Source: HyVt-477 sp965224605 (GTDB taxonomy: Bacteria > Pseudomonadota > Gammaproteobacteria > Thiotrichales > Thiotrichaceae). Taken from it: DNA of 64,000 nt. Position numbers and translations under genes: made by a program. Positions 16,632-25,804 of the stretch are shown here, one piece after another; position 1 is the stretch's first letter, and every line of letters begins with the position of its first letter. The stretch is from positions 372,001 through 436,000 of the forward strand of contig CBDCZP010000001.1 of assembly GCA_965224605.1 (NCBI GenBank). The letters are read 5' to 3'. Under the pieces are notes generated by a model. That model did no database searches. It was given only the letters and a program-made list of their open reading frames with translations, and was not told where the DNA came from.

Positions 16632-17768
16632 ATGCCCTGGAATGAACCGGGTGGGAATAAAGATCCCTGGAGCGGTAAGAAAAAGAAATCATCGAGTAAG
16701 TCGGGTAATCTGAATAACCCAGCTGATAAAGTGACTGAACTCTTTGCATCGGTATCCGATGGTGGCGGAGGCAAGTTTCTATGGCTCTTACCTATTTTGG
16801 CAATCGCGCTGTGGCTTTTCTCTGGTATTTATACTATTGATGCGGGTCAACGTGGCGTTGTCCTACACTTTGGTCAATTTAAAGAAATCACTAATCCAGG
16901 TTTGCATTGGATTCCTAAACCCATTGATAAAGTTGAAGTGGTTGATATAGATCGAAACCGGTCTGCAGACGATCACAGCACTATGCTGACAAAAGATGAA
17001 AACATTGTTGATCTAAGGATCGAAGTGCAGTATTTAGTGACCGACCCTAAGAATTATCTGTTTAACGTAATGAACGCCGATTATGAGCCTAATCAACAGC
17101 GAGGGGTTTTATATCAGGTGATGCGTTCAGCTGTACGCGAAGTGGTTGGTAGAAATGACATGGACTTTATTATTCAGACAGGCCGCGAACAGATTGAAAT
17201 CGATACACACGAATTGATGCAAAATATTCTTGATGAATACAATATGGGTTTAAGGATTACCAAAATAAACCTTAAAGATGCCATTGCCCCAGAAGAAGTT
17301 AAGGATGCTTTTGATGATGCGAACAGAGCAAAGGTTGATTTTGAACGTTCAAAGAACCGAGGCGAGATTTATGCCAACAAAGTTGTTCCTGATGCGCGTG
17401 GTAAAGCAGCAAGAGCATTGGAAGAAGCGAATGCCTATAAAGAACAGGTTATTGCTAAGGCTGAAGGTGATGCCTCACGTTTCGTTAGTTTAGCCAAGGA
17501 ATACAATAAAGCGCCAGAAGTCACTCGTGAAAGACTCTATCTGGACACAATGGAACAAGTAATGGCAGGTAGTAAGAAAATCATGATGGATACTTCATCA
17601 TCAAATAATATGTTTTATCTACCCATTACAGGTGATACAAATTCAACCAGTTCAATGTCTTCAGTTCCACCCCCTATTAGCGGTGAAATGATTGATCGTT
17701 TGAAAAAAGAAGCACAAGCCAAGCAATCACGTAGCAGCAATCGTAGCTCGACAAGAGGAGGAAGATAA
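16632..17768 (+). CDS. hflK: FtsH protease modulator HflK
   Basis: A 378-residue inner-membrane protein from ATG 16632, 6 bases after GGAG (16622-16625). The frame is open upstream to 16572, but homologs start with MPWNEPGG as here. A Gly/Ser/Lys-rich cytoplasmic tail (1-50) precedes one membrane helix (about 55-75), then the periplasmic SPFH/band-7 domain (76-260), a coiled coil, and a Ser-rich C-terminus. With HflC it forms the cage around FtsH that restrains its proteolysis. The stop overlaps the hflC start. Confidence 0.95.
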   Translation: MPWNEPGGNKDPWSGKKKKSSSKSGNLNNPADKVTELFASVSDGGGGKFLWLLPILAIALWLFSGIYTIDAGQRGVVLHFGQFKEITNPGLHWIPKPIDKVEVVDIDRNRSADDHSTMLTKDENIVDLRIEVQYLVTDPKNYLFNVMNADYEPNQQRGVLYQVMRSAVREVVGRNDMDFIIQTGREQIEIDTHELMQNILDEYNMGLRITKINLKDAIAPEEVKDAFDDANRAKVDFERSKNRGEIYANKVVPDARGKAARALEEANAYKEQVIAKAEGDASRFVSLAKEYNKAPEVTRERLYLDTMEQVMAGSKKIMMDTSSSNNMFYLPITGDTNSTSSMSSVPPPISGEMIDRLKKEAQAKQSRSSNRSSTRGGR

Positions 17769-18637
17769 TGAAAATTTCTCAAGGGTTGCTTATTATTATC
17801 GGCTTAGCCTTATTTCTATTATTTACATCAGTATATACAGTTGATGAGCGTCAAAAGGCTATTAAATTTAAGTTCAAGGAAATAGTGGAGACCAATATTC
17901 AGCCAGGTCTTCATTTCAAATGGCCTACTAATTTCATTAATAGTGTGCAATATTTCCCCGCACAAATGATACCTCTACAGGTCGACAAACAGTCTTTTTT
18001 GACCGGCGAGAAAAAGCGTTTGCTTGTTGACTATTTTGTTGAATGGCGAATAAAGGATGTGGGTGCTTTTTATCGTGCAACTAGTGGTAATTTTGATACT
18101 GGGGTGAGTCGTTTAGAAAGTATTATGACGGCAGGCTTACGGGGTGAATTTGGTAAGCGTACTATTCAAGAAGCGGTATCGGGTCAACGTGGTGCTATCA
18201 TGCAAGCACTGCAAGATAAATCAATCGACGATGTTAAAGCGCTAGGAATAGAAGTAGTTGATGTTCGCGTGAGTCAGATCGACTTTTCTAATACTATTAG
18301 TGATTCAGTATTTAAACGTATGCGATCAGAACGTGAACGCGAAGCTCAGGGCCATCGTTCTCGGGGTGATGAAGAAGCAGAGAAGCTAAAAGCTGCTGCT
18401 GATAGAAAAGCCACTATCATTGTAGCAAACTCCTACAAACAAGCTGAGATACTTCGCGGTGAAGGTGATGCTAAAGCTGCTGCAATTTATGCGGATGCCT
18501 ATAAGCAAGACGCTGAATTTTATTCATTCTACCGAAGCTTAAATGCTTATAAGAATTCACTCGGTAAGCCGGGTGATGTGATGGTGCTTGAACCTAGCTC
18601 TGAATTTTTCAAATTCTTTAAGAGTAAAGGGAAGTAG
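17768..18637 (+). CDS. hflC: FtsH protease modulator HflC
   Basis: A 289-residue protein with one N-terminal membrane helix (about 5-24), an SPFH domain starting VYTVDERQKAIKFKF, and an Ala/Glu-rich coiled coil (about 190-245). Its ATG shares the last A of the hflK stop (TAATG), so the partners are made in equal amounts. It forms the HflKC complex in the inner membrane with FtsH. Confidence 0.95.
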   Translation: MKISQGLLIIIGLALFLLFTSVYTVDERQKAIKFKFKEIVETNIQPGLHFKWPTNFINSVQYFPAQMIPLQVDKQSFLTGEKKRLLVDYFVEWRIKDVGAFYRATSGNFDTGVSRLESIMTAGLRGEFGKRTIQEAVSGQRGAIMQALQDKSIDDVKALGIEVVDVRVSQIDFSNTISDSVFKRMRSEREREAQGHRSRGDEEAEKLKAAADRKATIIVANSYKQAEILRGEGDAKAAAIYADAYKQDAEFYSFYRSLNAYKNSLGKPGDVMVLEPSSEFFKFFKSKGK

Positions 18638-18642
18638 AAAAA

Positions 18643-18834
18643 GTGAGCGTCAATTGGGATGATCTCTTAAATGCGCTTGCATTGGTTATGATTATTGAAG
18701 GGATACTTCCTTTTGTTAGCCCAGATAGCCTTAAGAAAACTTATCAAAAGATGCTAGAGCTACCCGATGATACTTTGCGTAAAGTGGGTATCGGCAGCAT
18801 TGTGCTGGGTATGTTGTTGCTCTTCTTGCACTAA
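18643..18834 (+). CDS. DUF2065 small membrane protein
   Basis: A 63-residue protein starting at GTG 18643, 5 bases after hflC, with two hydrophobic helices (about 8-28 and 44-62) around a polar loop PDSLKKTYQKMLELPDDTLRKVG. This is the DUF2065 (YjeT-like) protein that follows hflKC in many Gammaproteobacteria. Function unknown; neighbourhood suggests a link to HflKC-FtsH. Confidence 0.85.
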   Translation: MSVNWDDLLNALALVMIIEGILPFVSPDSLKKTYQKMLELPDDTLRKVGIGSIVLGMLLLFLH

Positions 18835-18869
18835 ATTGCCTAATCTAATTAAATACTAAGATACAATCA

Positions 18870-20063
18870 ATGTCAGATAATCATTACTGGTTACTTCCTG
18901 AAGGAATTTCCGAGGCGCTTCCTGATTCAGCGAGTCAATTGGAATCGTTGCGGCGACAACTGATAGACCTCTATACAGGATGGGGCTATCAGCTAGTTAT
19001 GCCGCCTCTAGTTGAATTTCTGGATTCTTTATCGACAGGAACAGGCGAACAGTTAGATTTACAAACCTTCAAGCTCACTGATCAGATTAGTGGGCGGATG
19101 ATGGGGGTAAGAGCAGATATTACCCCACAAGTGGCGCGCATTGACGCACATAGAATGCGAGTAGAGCATCCGAATCGTCTTTGTTATATGGGGCCGGTGT
19201 TACGTACACGTAGTAATCATGCTAACGGTGGATCGCGATCCCCTTTACAAATTGGCGCGGAGCTTTTTGGTCACGCTGGAATAGATAGTGATTTCGAAGT
19301 GGTATCATTGGCCATTGAAACACTGCAACATTGCACAGCGGACGAAGAAATTATATTAGACCTTGGTCATGTTGGCATTTTTTCTGAACTATCGACAGCG
19401 CTGGGTTTAAATGAAACCGATCAGGAGAAACTGTCAGACATGCTGGAGCGTAAATCAATTCCTGATATATCGGCATGGATAGTGGAAAAAGACTTTGCTA
19501 GTAATCATGCAACTATTTTGCAGGCACTCCCAGAGCTTAATGGTTCAATAGACATATTGGATGAAGCGGCGGAATTATTTGCAGGGATGGGCGAAAAGGT
19601 TAAAGAAATTCTTAACTATTTACGCAATTTGGTTCAACGCTTAGAGCAAAGCTTTCCTTCTATAACCATCAATATAGACTGTGGCGAGCTACGTGGTTAC
19701 GCCTATCATACGGGCGTTATGTTTCAATTGTATTTACCGACCCTACAAAGAGAAGTGATTCGAGGTGGGCGCTATGATGGTATAGGAGAAGCCTTTGGTA
19801 ATGCACGTCCTGCAACAGGCTTCTCTGCTGATTTAAGGCTATTGAGTAGCCTCTCGCAAGTGGTTCTGGCAGAGCAAACGAAAATACTAGCACCCGCTGT
19901 GTCTGATGTAGAACTAGATCGTATTGTTAAAGAGTTACGCGCCCAAGGCCAGATAGTTGTTCGCCAACTAGGACAGGATGGACAGGAAAACACACCTGAA
20001 GAGCTGGGTTGTAAGCAACAGATAGTAAACAGCAGTGGTCACTGGAAAGTTGAGAAAGTTTGA
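18870..20063 (+). CDS. hisZ: ATP phosphoribosyltransferase regulatory subunit HisZ
   Basis: A 397-residue paralog of class II histidyl-tRNA synthetase without the anticodon domain. It keeps the HisRS-like core: GWGYQLVMPPLVEFLDSL, MMGVRADITPQVARIDAH and a late RGGRYDGIGEAFG motif (about 290-302). HisZ activates the short HisG in the first step of histidine synthesis. Its place between hflC and purA is the usual one in bacteria that have short-form HisG. Confidence 0.94.
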   Translation: MSDNHYWLLPEGISEALPDSASQLESLRRQLIDLYTGWGYQLVMPPLVEFLDSLSTGTGEQLDLQTFKLTDQISGRMMGVRADITPQVARIDAHRMRVEHPNRLCYMGPVLRTRSNHANGGSRSPLQIGAELFGHAGIDSDFEVVSLAIETLQHCTADEEIILDLGHVGIFSELSTALGLNETDQEKLSDMLERKSIPDISAWIVEKDFASNHATILQALPELNGSIDILDEAAELFAGMGEKVKEILNYLRNLVQRLEQSFPSITINIDCGELRGYAYHTGVMFQLYLPTLQREVIRGGRYDGIGEAFGNARPATGFSADLRLLSSLSQVVLAEQTKILAPAVSDVELDRIVKELRAQGQIVVRQLGQDGQENTPEELGCKQQIVNSSGHWKVEKV

Positions 20064-20108
20064 TAAAACAAATGATAAAGATGAGACAGTTTAGGAGAAA
20101 AGTAGCAC

Positions 20109-21401
20109 ATGGGTAAGTTTGTAGTTGTACTTGGCACTCAATGGGGTGACGAAGGGAAAGGAAAAATCGTTGATTTGCTCACAGAAGATGCTGCTGCTGT
20201 TGTGCGTTTTCAGGGTGGACACAATGCGGGTCACACTTTGGTAATTGAGGGTGAAACTACAGTGCTTCACCTTATTCCATCGGGTGTTTTGCGCGAAGGT
20301 GTGGATTGCATGATTGGTAATGGTGTGGTTCTTGCTCCTGATGCGTTGCTTGAAGAAATAGCTATGCTGGAAGAACAAGGTGTACCCGTAAAAAAGCGTC
20401 TTAAAATTTCAGAAGCCTGTCAATTAATTCTTCCCTATCACGTCGCTTTAGATGCAGCTAGAGAAGCGGCGCGTGGCAAAAAAGCCATCGGCACAACAGG
20501 TCGCGGTATCGGCCCTGCGTATGAAGATAAAATTTCTCGCCGTGGTTTGCGTGTCAGCGACATGATGGATGCAGAACGCTTAAAACTAAAACTAAAAGAA
20601 GTCATGGAGTATCATAACTATGCTTTAGTAAACTACTTCAAGGCAGATCCAGTCGATTATCAAGAAGTCTTGGATGAAGCTTTAAAAATGGCTGAAGTGA
20701 TGCGCCCGATGGTGTGTGATGTGACCAACGAGTTACATAACCACCGTAAAGCTGGCAATAATGTGATGTTCGAAGGTGCTCAGGGTACATTGTTGGATAT
20801 TGATCATGGTACTTATCCCTATGTTACCTCCTCAAATCCATCTGCTGGTGGTGCTTGTACGGGTACAGGAGTAGGGCCCCGTTATCTGGATTACATTGTA
20901 GGTATTACCAAGGCCTATACGACACGTGTTGGCTCAGGCCCTTTCCCAACAGAATTATTTGATGATACGGGTGCGTATCTAGCAGAAAAAGGCCATGAAT
21001 ATGGAGCCACAACTGGTCGTGCACGACGTTGTGGTTGGTATGATGCTGTTTCCTTGCGTCGTGCTATGCAAATCAACAGTGTTACGGGTATATGTTTGAC
21101 CAAGCTCGATGTTCTGGATGGGCTAGAAACCATCAACATTTGTACAGCTTACGAATACAACGGCGAAGAAATTGATGTGCCCCCTATATCGACTATTAAA
21201 TACTCCGAATGTAAACCCGTTTACGAAACAATGCCGGGTTGGAGTGGATCTACAATGGGTATTACCAATTTCGATGATTTACCTGATAATGCTAAAAAAT
21301 ATATAAAGCGCCTAGAAGAAGTTACTGAAGCACCGATTGACATCATATCTACAGGCCCCGATAGAGAACATACGATTGTTTTACGTAATCCGTATGAGTA
21401 G
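20109..21401 (+). CDS. purA: Adenylosuccinate synthetase
   Basis: A 430-residue enzyme (E. coli 432), complete. The N-terminal VVLGTQWGDEGKGKIVDLL carries the GTP-binding P-loop and catalytic Asp; GHNAGHT (about 38-44) and TTGRGIGPAYEDK (about 130-142) are IMP-site motifs. It makes adenylosuccinate from IMP, Asp and GTP in AMP synthesis. It starts 45 bases after hisZ with a GGAG site, closing the block. The 235 bases after it hold no recognisable gene or terminator. Confidence 0.98.
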   Translation: MGKFVVVLGTQWGDEGKGKIVDLLTEDAAAVVRFQGGHNAGHTLVIEGETTVLHLIPSGVLREGVDCMIGNGVVLAPDALLEEIAMLEEQGVPVKKRLKISEACQLILPYHVALDAAREAARGKKAIGTTGRGIGPAYEDKISRRGLRVSDMMDAERLKLKLKEVMEYHNYALVNYFKADPVDYQEVLDEALKMAEVMRPMVCDVTNELHNHRKAGNNVMFEGAQGTLLDIDHGTYPYVTSSNPSAGGACTGTGVGPRYLDYIVGITKAYTTRVGSGPFPTELFDDTGAYLAEKGHEYGATTGRARRCGWYDAVSLRRAMQINSVTGICLTKLDVLDGLETINICTAYEYNGEEIDVPPISTIKYSECKPVYETMPGWSGSTMGITNFDDLPDNAKKYIKRLEEVTEAPIDIISTGPDREHTIVLRNPYE

Positions 21402-21636
21402 TTGAAGGCCAACTCCTCAGAACAGATTTCTTCTTTCTCTAGTAAGCAAAACCTAATGGACTCCCAGATCTGTTAGGGAAGGTCTTAAAGCGTGCTATTC
21501 AACGGCACTGGATCAACAACATTGTAACAACACTTTGGGCTTACCAGAATAAGAACTACCGTTCAGCGCTATTTTTTGACTTTTTAATCATATAAAAATT
21601 AGTATTGGGATTAGTCGTAAAATAATTGAATAAGAC

Positions 21637-22431
21637 ATGAATAAATTTATCCAAAATAAGCAAGCGGTTTTATCATTGATCTGTTGTATTGCTATAGCAA
21701 TAGTATTTGCGCGTGTTGCCGTATCAAACACACTCTTTTTAGCGTTAAGTATCTTGGTTTCTTCGCTTATTGCGGGACTTACTGTTTTCTGGGTTCAAGA
21801 AAACAAAATTGACCGATTAACTCAGTTATCTTATACAGACCCAGCTACGGGTCTGTATAACTCAGAAGTTATCAATAATTTATTGAAATATGATATTGAA
21901 AGATCAAAACGCTATCAGCGGGATATTTCAGTTATTTTGTTAGAAGTTGATAATTTTGACTTGATTAATGAGACCTATGGACGAAAGAAAGCAGATGATG
22001 CCTTCAAGACCTTTAGCCGCATTATTTTACAAGGTATTAAGTACGTCAATAAAGAGCAAAAAGAGTTCCATGGCATACGTAGCTCGGATATTGCATTTAG
22101 ATACGAAGGGGAAGATAAAGTCCTGATTATCATGCCGGAAACGGATGCAAAAGGAGCCTATATTGCCGCGGAAAGAATCAGAGAAGCGGTTATGTTTACC
22201 CCCTTCAATAAACCTGATGAAAAAGAATTCTTACGGATTACACTGAGTGCAGGTGTAGTCAGTTTTGACAGTGAGATAGACACAACTGAAACTTTATTAC
22301 AACGTGTCAATCTATTGTTACTAAAAGCAAAAATCACAAAAAACCACGTGGTAATCGAAAACCCTATACATAATGGTTTGGTTGTTTTTAGTGAAACCAA
22401 GGCAACTAGCCCACTATTAAAAAGTAGTTGA
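21637..22431 (+). CDS. Membrane protein with degenerate GGDEF domain
   Basis: A 264-residue protein with two N-terminal membrane helices (about 10-29 and 32-53) and one GGDEF domain (about 60-250) entered by DPATGLYN. The signature that should read GGDEF or GGEEF is E157-G-E-D-K161 (in RYEGEDKV): the first Gly and the Phe are lost and the acidic pair is swapped. The Asp of the substrate-binding region LLEVDNFDLINETYG is kept. Diguanylate cyclase activity is doubtful; it may bind GTP or c-di-GMP or act as a scaffold. Single gene, no sensor domain beyond the helices. Confidence 0.75.
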   Translation: MNKFIQNKQAVLSLICCIAIAIVFARVAVSNTLFLALSILVSSLIAGLTVFWVQENKIDRLTQLSYTDPATGLYNSEVINNLLKYDIERSKRYQRDISVILLEVDNFDLINETYGRKKADDAFKTFSRIILQGIKYVNKEQKEFHGIRSSDIAFRYEGEDKVLIIMPETDAKGAYIAAERIREAVMFTPFNKPDEKEFLRITLSAGVVSFDSEIDTTETLLQRVNLLLLKAKITKNHVVIENPIHNGLVVFSETKATSPLLKSS

Positions 22432-22444
22432 ACTAATACTTTTA

Positions 22445-22694
22445 AGGAAACTCTGATCAGCCATGTTTTTCTGGAAGTGAGTCTTCAGAGGTTGTGCAAG
22501 TATTAAGAAAAATCTCATTTGTAGGGTGTGCCGAGGTACGAGACGCACCATAAGTTGTTGATTCATGGTGCGCCTCCTTCGTCGGCACACCCTACATAAG
22601 GAATACTTGCACAGTCTCTTCAGGCTCGCTTACGGTGCTTGAAATCGAGAGCTTAGGCGAAGCTGAAGAGACTTGGACATAATCAGAGTTTCCT
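22445..22694. repeat. Three-layer nested palindromic repeat
   Basis: An outer 13-bp inverted repeat (AGGAAACTCTGAT 22445-22457, ATCAGAGTTTCCT 22682-22694) encloses a diverged copy of the GGAAGTGAG...CACTTCC element (22473-about 22674), whose left arm is split by the 128-129 bp element at 22489-22617. With this, the gap between the GGDEF gene and the 22788 gene is almost entirely repeat. Confidence 0.75.
22489..22617 (+). mobile_element. MITE-like element A, copy 1, with target duplication
   Basis: Termini AGGTTGTGCAAGTATT and AATACTTGCACAGTCT are inverted repeats; an inner perfect 15-bp inverted repeat TGTAGGGTGTGCCGA / TCGGCACACCCTACA lies at 22520-22534 and 22582-22596. CTTCAG occurs directly at both flanks (22483-22488 and 22618-22623), as expected of a target duplication. 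No coding capacity. A near-identical copy lies at 27320-27447. Confidence 0.85.
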
Positions 22695-22787
22695 CAAGGG
22701 AAAGGTATCAAAATCCAGCCTACTCTGATAACAGTTGAGCTTGCTATAGCCTTGAGCCTGTTAAAAGAGAAGCAAGCAAATTCTTCG

Positions 22788-23381
22788 TTATGCCTTAACA
22801 GTACGCACCCATGGTGGTACCGGCATCTGTGGAGGAACCGGAGGAGCTGGCGGCGGCGGGGGAACCATACCATGAGGTAACGGTTCTATACCTTGAGCCT
22901 GAGCCAATTGTTGTTCTTGAATCCAGTTTAATTTAGCTTGTTGCTGACGTTGAAAAACTTCAAACTCCTGGTTTTGATAGCCATCAAATTGAGCACGCTC
23001 CTGCTCTTGATATTGTGCAAAACCTTCCTGATCACGTCTTTGTTTGATATTTAAACCCTGGCGATCTTGATCCTGATGTGCTTTAAAAGCAGCCCAGTCC
23101 GTTTCCCACCAGTCTTCCTGAAAATCATCCTCAGAAATCTCTTCTTGAGCAATAACAGTAGTGCTAGTTTCATCGGCACCTTCTGATCCGGGTAAAGGAG
23201 TGTTAAGGATTTCTTTTACACGTTCTAATAGAGAAATATCATCAGAGTCTTTATTAGAACCTGAAGATACTGGGTTCTCAGGTGTTTCTATTTCGGTACC
23301 CGGTAAGGGTTGATTGAGAATTTCACCCAGACGCTCAAAAAAGCTCTTTTCCTCTTTGGGTTGCTGTGATTTTTGGGACAT
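22788..23381 (-). CDS. Gln/Pro-rich protein with duplicated ERLGEILNQPLPG motif
   Basis: A 197-residue soluble, acidic protein. The N-terminal part holds two copies of a short unit, ERLGEILNQPLPGTE (about 16-30) and ERVKEILNTPLPGSE (about 54-68). The middle (about 95-165) is a Gln/Glu-rich coiled coil with many aromatic-Gln pairs. The C-terminus (about 170-190) is a run of Pro with Met/Val, ending VPPWVRTVKA. No signal peptide or enzyme motif. It lies 9 bases after the GlsB-like gene on the same strand and is likely co-transcribed. I do not recognise a family. Confidence 0.6.
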   Translation of the reverse strand: MSQKSQQPKEEKSFFERLGEILNQPLPGTEIETPENPVSSGSNKDSDDISLLERVKEILNTPLPGSEGADETSTTVIAQEEISEDDFQEDWWETDWAAFKAHQDQDRQGLNIKQRRDQEGFAQYQEQERAQFDGYQNQEFEVFQRQQQAKLNWIQEQQLAQAQGIEPLPHGMVPPPPPAPPVPPQMPVPPWVRTVKA

Positions 23382-23390
23382 AATTAACTC

Positions 23391-23651
23391 CTATTGCTTC
23401 TTTAGGAAACGTGTAGACCAAGCTAAAACAATAGCGCCGACGGCTGCCGCGATAATAGTTCCAATAAGCCCGCCAACAGTATTCCCCAGACCCGTTAAAG
23501 CCAGGATGTAACCCCCTAGAATACCCCCTGCTAGTCCTAGAATAATATCCCCTACTCTTCCAAAAGGTGAAGTTCCGCCAAGAATTTTTCGAGCTAGAAA
23601 ACCAGCTAGTGCACCTACGCCTAGCCATACGAATAATGTCCATAATGCCAT
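23391..23651 (-). CDS. GlsB/YeaQ/YmgE-family membrane protein
   Basis: An 86-residue protein with three hydrophobic segments rich in Gly/Ala (ALAGFLARKILGG, ILGLAGGILGGYIL, IGTIIAAAVGAIVLAW). This is the transglycosylase-associated (GlsB/YeaQ/YmgE) family, often induced by general stress. An AGGAGTC site lies 7 bases before the start. A sigma-70-like promoter lies just upstream. Function unknown; co-transcribed with the Gln/Pro-rich protein. Confidence 0.88.
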   Translation of the reverse strand: MALWTLFVWLGVGALAGFLARKILGGTSPFGRVGDIILGLAGGILGGYILALTGLGNTVGGLIGTIIAAAVGAIVLAWSTRFLKKQ

Positions 23652-23689
23652 GTTAGACTCCTGATATAGTCGTTGAATTAAATAACATT

Positions 23690-23718
23690 AGAATATACTA
23701 ACATACTTATAATAACAA
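23690..23718 (-). promoter_or_regulatory. Putative promoter for the GlsB-like operon
   Basis: On the minus strand TTGTTA (complement of 23713-23718) and TATTCT (complement of 23690-23695) are 17 bases apart, 39 bases before the GlsB-like start. Each box matches the sigma-70 consensus at 4 of 6 positions. The rest of the divergent gap to pgi (to 23964) shows no other feature. Confidence 0.45.
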
Positions 23719-23964
23719 ATAATTCTTTTCGAAGTTGCGGACACAAATACAGTGATGGTTTTTACTTTGCAAAACTACTTCTTTGTTAGCGGTACAACAT
23801 TAGGCGGTACAACTTTTCTGACACCGTTCATAGTGTAAATGTATTGAGCCATGTATAATCCTGTTATTCGTACTGAATGTCCTAGTATTGAAGGCCAGAT
23901 GAAGGGAGTACAAGGACACTAACAAATAATAGAAGACCTGTCTTAAATATAAAACGGTGACATT

Positions 23965-25644
23965 ATGCGTTCATTAGGCTTAATTGCTAATGCAAAATCT
24001 TCCCTCATACATACTCCTGCCTGGCAACGCTTAGTCGTACATCACAATGATATGCAAAGCGTAAAAATGGTGAGTCTGTTCGCAAACAATCCAAAGCGCT
24101 TTGAGCAATTCTCACTTAATTTTGAGAGTATGTTGCTGGACTATTCCAAGAATATCATTACAGAAGATACACTGGATCACCTTATTTATTTGGCTCGAAA
24201 GCAAAAAGTTCGAGAATTCCGGGATGCAATGTTTCGGGGCGAAAAAATAAATAATACCGAAGGCCGTGCTGTTTTACATACGGCCTTGCGGAACCGTTCA
24301 GGTCATCCTGTTATGGTTGATGGTGAAGATGTAATGCCCGGTATATTACATGAACTGGATAAAATGCGTGTTTTCACGGAAAAAGTACGCTCTGGTGAAT
24401 GGAAGGGTTATTCAGGAAAAACCATTACCGATATAGTCAATATTGGTATAGGAGGTTCAGATTTAGGACCTAATATGGTGTGTCGTGCTTTAACCCCGTA
24501 TGCAGATAGACTCAAAGTACATTTTGTTTCTAATGTTGATGGTACCCAGATAGAAAATCGCTTAATACAGCTTAATGCTGAAACTACCCTCTTTATTATC
24601 GCTTCTAAAACATTTACTACGCAGGAAACCATTACTAATGCAAATACAGCAAGGAAATGGTTCTTGGCTGATCCTGCTATTAATGAACAAGATATAGCCA
24701 GACACTTTGTTGCGATTTCCACCAATAGCGAGGCAGTGACAGCCTTTGGTATAGACACTACCCATATGTTTAAATTTTGGGATTGGGTGGGTGGTCGTTA
24801 TTCCTTATGGTCTGCCATTGGGCTATCTATTGCGCTTTATGTGGGCATGGATCGGTTTATTGAATTGCTTGAAGGTGCTGAGGCAATGGATAAGCATTTT
24901 CAAAATGAACCCATGGAAAGTAATATTCCTATCATTCTTGCCATGATAGGCATTTGGTATGGTAATTTCTTTGGTGCTGAGTCCAGTGCCATTCTGCCTT
25001 ATGACCACTATTTGCGTTTGTTGCCTGCCTATCTTGAGCAAGCGGATATGGAAAGTAACGGAAAATCGGTAGATCGTGATGGTAGGCAGACAACGTATTC
25101 GACCGGAAAAATTATCTGGGGTACAGAAGGGATTAACGGACAGCATGCGTTTTATCAATTGTTGCATCAAGGTACACGGCTTATTCCGACTGACTTTATT
25201 GCTTCAGTACGCTCTCATTCTTGTTTAAAAGAACATTGTAATATCTTGGCGGCGAATTTTATAGCTCAGACAGAAGCACTGATGCGCGGCCGTGATATGA
25301 ATGAAACACGATTGCAACTACGCAATGCGGGAGTGGAGCTGGATGAGATTGAAAGACACCTGCCTCATATGACTTTTGTCGGCAATCAACCGAGTAACTC
25401 AATCGTACTGGATGAATTAACACCACGCGCATTGGGTTCGTTGTTAGCGATGTATGAACATAAAATCTTTGTACAAGGCGCTATCTGGAATCTGAACTCT
25501 TATGACCAGTGGGGTGTTGAGTTAGGCAAGAAACTAGCATCAAACATACTGGAAGAGTTGGAATCCGGCAAAACACTGTTCCAGCATGACAGCTCTACAG
25601 AAGGTTTGCTGGAGTGGTTTAGAGATAAGCGGGATGATTTGTAG
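23965..25644 (+). CDS. pgi: Glucose-6-phosphate isomerase
   Basis: A 559-residue enzyme, a usual bacterial length. Signature FWDWVGGRYSLWSAIGLS (about 271-288) and the C-terminal YDQWGVELGKKLASNI (about 513-528) are both present, with the GIGGSDLGPNM sugar-phosphate loop near 160. It interconverts glucose-6-P and fructose-6-P, feeding nucleotide-sugar supply for the polysaccharide locus as well as glycolysis. Single gene, convergent with zapE. Confidence 0.97.
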   Translation: MRSLGLIANAKSSLIHTPAWQRLVVHHNDMQSVKMVSLFANNPKRFEQFSLNFESMLLDYSKNIITEDTLDHLIYLARKQKVREFRDAMFRGEKINNTEGRAVLHTALRNRSGHPVMVDGEDVMPGILHELDKMRVFTEKVRSGEWKGYSGKTITDIVNIGIGGSDLGPNMVCRALTPYADRLKVHFVSNVDGTQIENRLIQLNAETTLFIIASKTFTTQETITNANTARKWFLADPAINEQDIARHFVAISTNSEAVTAFGIDTTHMFKFWDWVGGRYSLWSAIGLSIALYVGMDRFIELLEGAEAMDKHFQNEPMESNIPIILAMIGIWYGNFFGAESSAILPYDHYLRLLPAYLEQADMESNGKSVDRDGRQTTYSTGKIIWGTEGINGQHAFYQLLHQGTRLIPTDFIASVRSHSCLKEHCNILAANFIAQTEALMRGRDMNETRLQLRNAGVELDEIERHLPHMTFVGNQPSNSIVLDELTPRALGSLLAMYEHKIFVQGAIWNLNSYDQWGVELGKKLASNILEELESGKTLFQHDSSTEGLLEWFRDKRDDL

Positions 25645-25804
25645 CTAAATTTCACGTAACTGATGTAGTCTGCGTTGACGAAGGAAACGCGGGAATGTAA
25701 TTAGCAATTTCACCAGATTTTAAGCTTTTCTAATACCTTTAACTGAGCAGAATCCATTGGGCTTAGATTCCTAGTTGCTGATTTATGATCGTTATTCGAA
25801 GTTG

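Noticed and set aside
21402..21636. Transposase remnant after purA
   Set aside because: Short stretches read like a protein fragment (for example KNYRSALFF) but none is long enough to name a family.
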